From Flavobacteriaceae bacterium UBA3356 (GTDB lineage Bacteria > Bacteroidota > Bacteroidia > Flavobacteriales > Flavobacteriaceae), in NCBI GenBank assembly GCA_002360635.1, contig DEQW01000003.1, positions 518,966 through 582,965 of the forward strand: DNA of 64,000 nt, read 5' to 3'. How positions within the stretch are numbered: position 1 is the stretch's first letter; every line of letters begins with the position of its first letter. Below, in pieces: positions 61,632 to 64,000 of the stretch. Made by a program: the position numbers and the translations under genes. The notes beneath the pieces are model-generated. The model worked only from the letters and a program-made list of their open reading frames with translations, had not been told where the DNA came from and searched no databases.

Positions 61632-62093
61632 ATGAAATCACTTTTTATACTTATTGTAATACTATTTTCTGCTTGTAAAGGAGGGCAACCCGTACAAGAA
61701 AACACACCTAGTGATGTTCCTTTTCAAGTGCTCATTACGGCCTCACAAAGCAATATAGAAGAACCACAGCGTAAAATAATCGATAACCAGAAAGCGTTGG
61801 AATCTCTTTTTGCTGAAATAAATAAAACCCGAAACCCAGAATTACCAATCCCTGAAATAAATTTTGATAAAGAGATAGTAGCTTTTGTCAACCTTGGACA
61901 AACCTCCACAGGAGGGCACACTGTTACAGTTGAGAATATTGAAATGAAAAAGGATGAAGTGGTTATTCATATAGGTGGCACTTCACCTAGGCCAAAAGAT
62001 AACGTAACAATGGTTATCACCACTCCTTTTACTATGGTGAGGCTTAACAAACAAATTTTACCTATTGTTTTTAAGCCAAAGTTAAACAAGTGA
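61632..62093 (+). CDS. PrcB-like lipoprotein
   Basis: A 153-residue lipoprotein (lipobox FSAC). The C-terminal part has the PrcB pattern: FDKEIVAFVNLGQTSTGGHT, VTVENIEMKKDEVVIHIG, TSPRPKDNVTMVITTPFTMVRL. PrcB in Treponema stabilises the PrtP protease; in Bacteroidota similar proteins may support envelope protease complexes, but no PrtP homologue is adjacent. A second ATG is nine bases upstream. The opposite-strand gene ends 3 bp after its stop. Confidence 0.85.
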   Translation: MKSLFILIVILFSACKGGQPVQENTPSDVPFQVLITASQSNIEEPQRKIIDNQKALESLFAEINKTRNPELPIPEINFDKEIVAFVNLGQTSTGGHTVTVENIEMKKDEVVIHIGGTSPRPKDNVTMVITTPFTMVRLNKQILPIVFKPKLNK

Positions 62094-62096
62094 TTT

Positions 62097-63551
62097 TTAA
62101 TAGTTCTTTTGTATGAATTCCATTGCATTTATGTGTAATACACGTTCTACAATAGCTTCTCCGGTAATTCTATTAAAGTCTTTAAAATTATTTCGGTTTT
62201 TGGCCATGTAAGCGTCTGCATGTTTTACCATTTCTTCAGCTAAGTCCCGAATATTTTCGGCTGTCCAAATACCCTTTAATGGATTGATAATCCCATCAAA
62301 ATCACTGCCAATACTCTGTATGCCCCAGCAAAAAAGGCCTTCTCTATTTAAAACTTCAGCAACATGTTCTACTTGTCGCCAAACCAATAGTGATTTTTTT
62401 CGAAGTTGTTTTCGTTTGTTGGGAAAATAGATTTTAGATTCTTTTATAGCCTTTGGACTTCCTATACGTCTTTCATCTAGCTGTATGCCAAAGATTCCAT
62501 TGCTTCTCGCCATCCGTATAAATTCAGAATCGAAAAAATTAATATCTATTTGATTGAAATACCTAGCTCGGTCAGGATAATCTGTTTTATCTTTTTCCAC
62601 TAAAGAACGATAACCATTCGCTGCTCCGTGACTGGCAATAACAGGAATATTTTCATTGTTAAAAGTCGTGTCCAGAAGTCCGTAATACGTTTTACGGGAA
62701 TCTTCGCTCATATGTTTTACGTCTAGAGGAATTCGGTTTCCATTAGTATTGTCCAATAATAATTCGATCACCTCAAAGCCCAACGGTGTAATCCCTGTAT
62801 TAATGCCTCGTTTTTGATTGTCCTCTAAAGCGCCAATGCTAATACTTTTGGCATGACCGCACAGTTCATTATAAAAGTGGTGTGCAAACGTGATAAATAA
62901 CGGTCTATGTTCCCATTGTTTTACTTTTTGTACGTTATTTTTAACTTCGGTAGGGTTTGCTGTGTCTTCATTCATTTTTAAACCGGTATTGAATGCGTGC
63001 CCACCCTCAATAGAGACAATGATATTGATAATCTTTTTAGTAGCTGTTTCCAGTTGTTTATTGGCTTCAATTTCAGAAAAACTACTTGCAATTCGGTATG
63101 TGTAGTAGGTGTCTTTTAATTTTACAACTTGATTATCAAGCTGCAAAAGAAACTCATATTCAGAAATTAAATCATCAAAATAGTTGTTGTGGCTTAATAC
63201 ATAATCAATTCTACTTTGACTTATACTAGCTGCTAGATTTACTAAAACATCTGTCAACCCTTTCCATCCCCAGACACGACGGCTTAGAAAGTGTTTTTCA
63301 AAAGGGTAAAGACTCACGATGACTACTTTGGTTTTTGCTTTTGCCAAAGCTGTCATATCGGTTTGGGTAAATTTTGTAAGTGTAACAATGCGGTTTACAA
63401 ATTTTTCTAAAAAGTTTGGTGGACTGTAATGCCAAATTGAATTTTTACGACCTGGGTTTAACTCATTTTGTTTTTGTGGAGTGTATTTAAAGCTTTTACT
63501 ATAAGGTTTTAGCGAAGGGTGGCAATGGATGTCTACGTAATGGGTTTCCAT
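62097..63551 (-). CDS. amidohydrolase-fold protein related to membrane dipeptidase (M19)
   Basis: A 484-residue protein without a signal peptide. HxH in YVDIHCHPS, EGGHAF, ASHGAANGY and the final SIGSDFDGIINP follow the metal and substrate sites of M19 renal dipeptidases. The second half of the protein also has HMSEDSRKTYYG. It may hydrolyse dipeptides or a related amide in the cytoplasm. It is convergent with the PrcB-like gene and is monocistronic. Confidence 0.83.
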   Translation of the reverse strand: METHYVDIHCHPSLKPYSKSFKYTPQKQNELNPGRKNSIWHYSPPNFLEKFVNRIVTLTKFTQTDMTALAKAKTKVVIVSLYPFEKHFLSRRVWGWKGLTDVLVNLAASISQSRIDYVLSHNNYFDDLISEYEFLLQLDNQVVKLKDTYYTYRIASSFSEIEANKQLETATKKIINIIVSIEGGHAFNTGLKMNEDTANPTEVKNNVQKVKQWEHRPLFITFAHHFYNELCGHAKSISIGALEDNQKRGINTGITPLGFEVIELLLDNTNGNRIPLDVKHMSEDSRKTYYGLLDTTFNNENIPVIASHGAANGYRSLVEKDKTDYPDRARYFNQIDINFFDSEFIRMARSNGIFGIQLDERRIGSPKAIKESKIYFPNKRKQLRKKSLLVWRQVEHVAEVLNREGLFCWGIQSIGSDFDGIINPLKGIWTAENIRDLAEEMVKHADAYMAKNRNNFKDFNRITGEAIVERVLHINAMEFIQKNY

Positions 63552-63636
63552 ATTTGGTTTGTATAGTATTGTATTTCATAAAGTTACTTAACAAATACCA
63601 TATAAAAAAGGGTGTTTTACCTGAAATATAACCCAT

Positions 63637-63664
63637 AAAAAAACCCTTGCTATTAACAAGGGTT
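63637..63664 (-). terminator. terminator of the right-edge beta-barrel gene
   Basis: AACCCTTG (63642-63649) pairs with CAAGGGTT (63657-63664), with a T run on the minus strand. Confidence 0.8.
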
Positions 63665-63687
63665 GGGTTTACTGTATTTTAAAATGT

Positions 63688-64000
63688 TTAAAACTGGTAT
63701 CGAACACCCAATGCTATGTCAAAATCGACATCATCATTATAGTCTCCAAACCCAATTTCGGGTCTAAAGTCTAAAGATAGCAGTAACGGAATATCAAAAT
63801 TATATTCAACGCCAATATCACCAGCTAAAAACACGTAGGTTTCAGAGTCGTCAAACCTATCGTCTGGGAAAAAATCTTCATCATATTCAACATTTGCAAT
63901 TCCCGCTCCTGGACCGGCGTACCAATTAAAACCACCATCAATGTTCCAAACCCATTGGTATAATCCTGATAACTTAAAAGCAGTAAAATCACCGTTACTT
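63688..64000 (-). CDS. outer-membrane beta-barrel protein, C-terminal part cut by the window edge
   Basis: The last 103 residues of an open frame that continues past the right edge. Read from the minus strand it gives strands NGDFTAFKLSGLYQWVW, GFNWYAGPGAGIANVEYDED, YVFLAGDIGVEYNFDIPLLL, LDFRPEIGF and a final IALGVRYQF. The terminal Phe preceded by aromatic residues is the BAM signal for barrel assembly. It is of the same general kind as the barrels at 12-14.7 kb. The start and full length are outside the window. Confidence 0.75.
   Translation of the reverse strand, partial: SNGDFTAFKLSGLYQWVWNIDGGFNWYAGPGAGIANVEYDEDFFPDDRFDDSETYVFLAGDIGVEYNFDIPLLLSLDFRPEIGFGDYNDDVDFDIALGVRYQF

Overview
The window is AT-rich chromosomal DNA from a member of the Bacteroidota, most likely a Flavobacteriaceae (marine-type) bacterium. 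Supporting signs are a PorQ subunit of the type IX secretion system (T9SS), a secreted protein with a T9SS C-terminal sorting signal, a short primary sigma factor of Bacteroidota type, a TTTG-N19-TAnnTTTG promoter in front of rpsA, a BshA bacillithiol enzyme, many short OMP and lipoprotein genes, and starts preceded by A-rich stretches instead of strong Shine-Dalgarno sites. No tRNA, rRNA, CRISPR, prophage or insertion sequence was recognised. The gene order reads as core genome with some lineage-specific surface genes.

Layout: (0-8 kb) a truncated secreted-protein gene, an Smr-domain protein, a calcium-repeat lipoprotein, a cysteine desulfurase, and an M23 peptidase / TonB-dependent receptor / small membrane protein operon. 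(7.7-10.1 kb) coiled coil-zapA, a candidate 6S RNA, and rny. (10.1-17.4 kb) aldo/keto reductase, xerD, four consecutive small outer-membrane beta-barrel genes, aroQ, a PP-loop ATPase and dihydrolipoyl dehydrogenase. (17.5-24.5 kb) a secreted M43-like metalloprotease whose signal peptide is interrupted by a nine-C tract, a seven-repeat FG-GAP propeller with a T9SS tail, tandem msrB genes, a collagen-like lipoprotein, an M48 protease and an MFS transporter. (24.5-27.5 kb) an overlapping operon of ECF sigma factor, membrane regulator and two DUF4097/GIN-type surface proteins. (27.7-34.2 kb) lon, porQ-cmk and rpsA. (34-54 kb) metabolic and envelope genes, including three MscS-type channels within 9.5 kb, an M16 protease, a VanX-like dipeptidase, an OmpA lipoprotein and an SLC13 transporter. 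(54-64 kb) the primary sigma factor, a second aldo/keto reductase, a GH3/serine-hydrolase fusion, bshA, a PrcB-like lipoprotein, an M19-like dipeptidase and the C-terminal part of another beta-barrel gene.

Functionally the window leans toward envelope biology: outer-membrane barrels, lipoproteins, T9SS cargo and machinery, peptidoglycan-active enzymes, osmotic-release channels and envelope-linked sigma regulation. Genes for general expression control (RNase Y, 6S RNA, Lon, S1, primary sigma) are interspersed. The most notable signals are the poly-C tract at 17619-17627, which looks like a phase-variation switch or a sequencing error; the 6S-like RNA between zapA and rny; the structured rpsA leader; the perfect dyad upstream of the OmpA-like gene; and two palindromic intergenic repeats of a kind that may be dispersed in the genome. 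I did not find a clearly new multi-gene defence or biosynthetic system.
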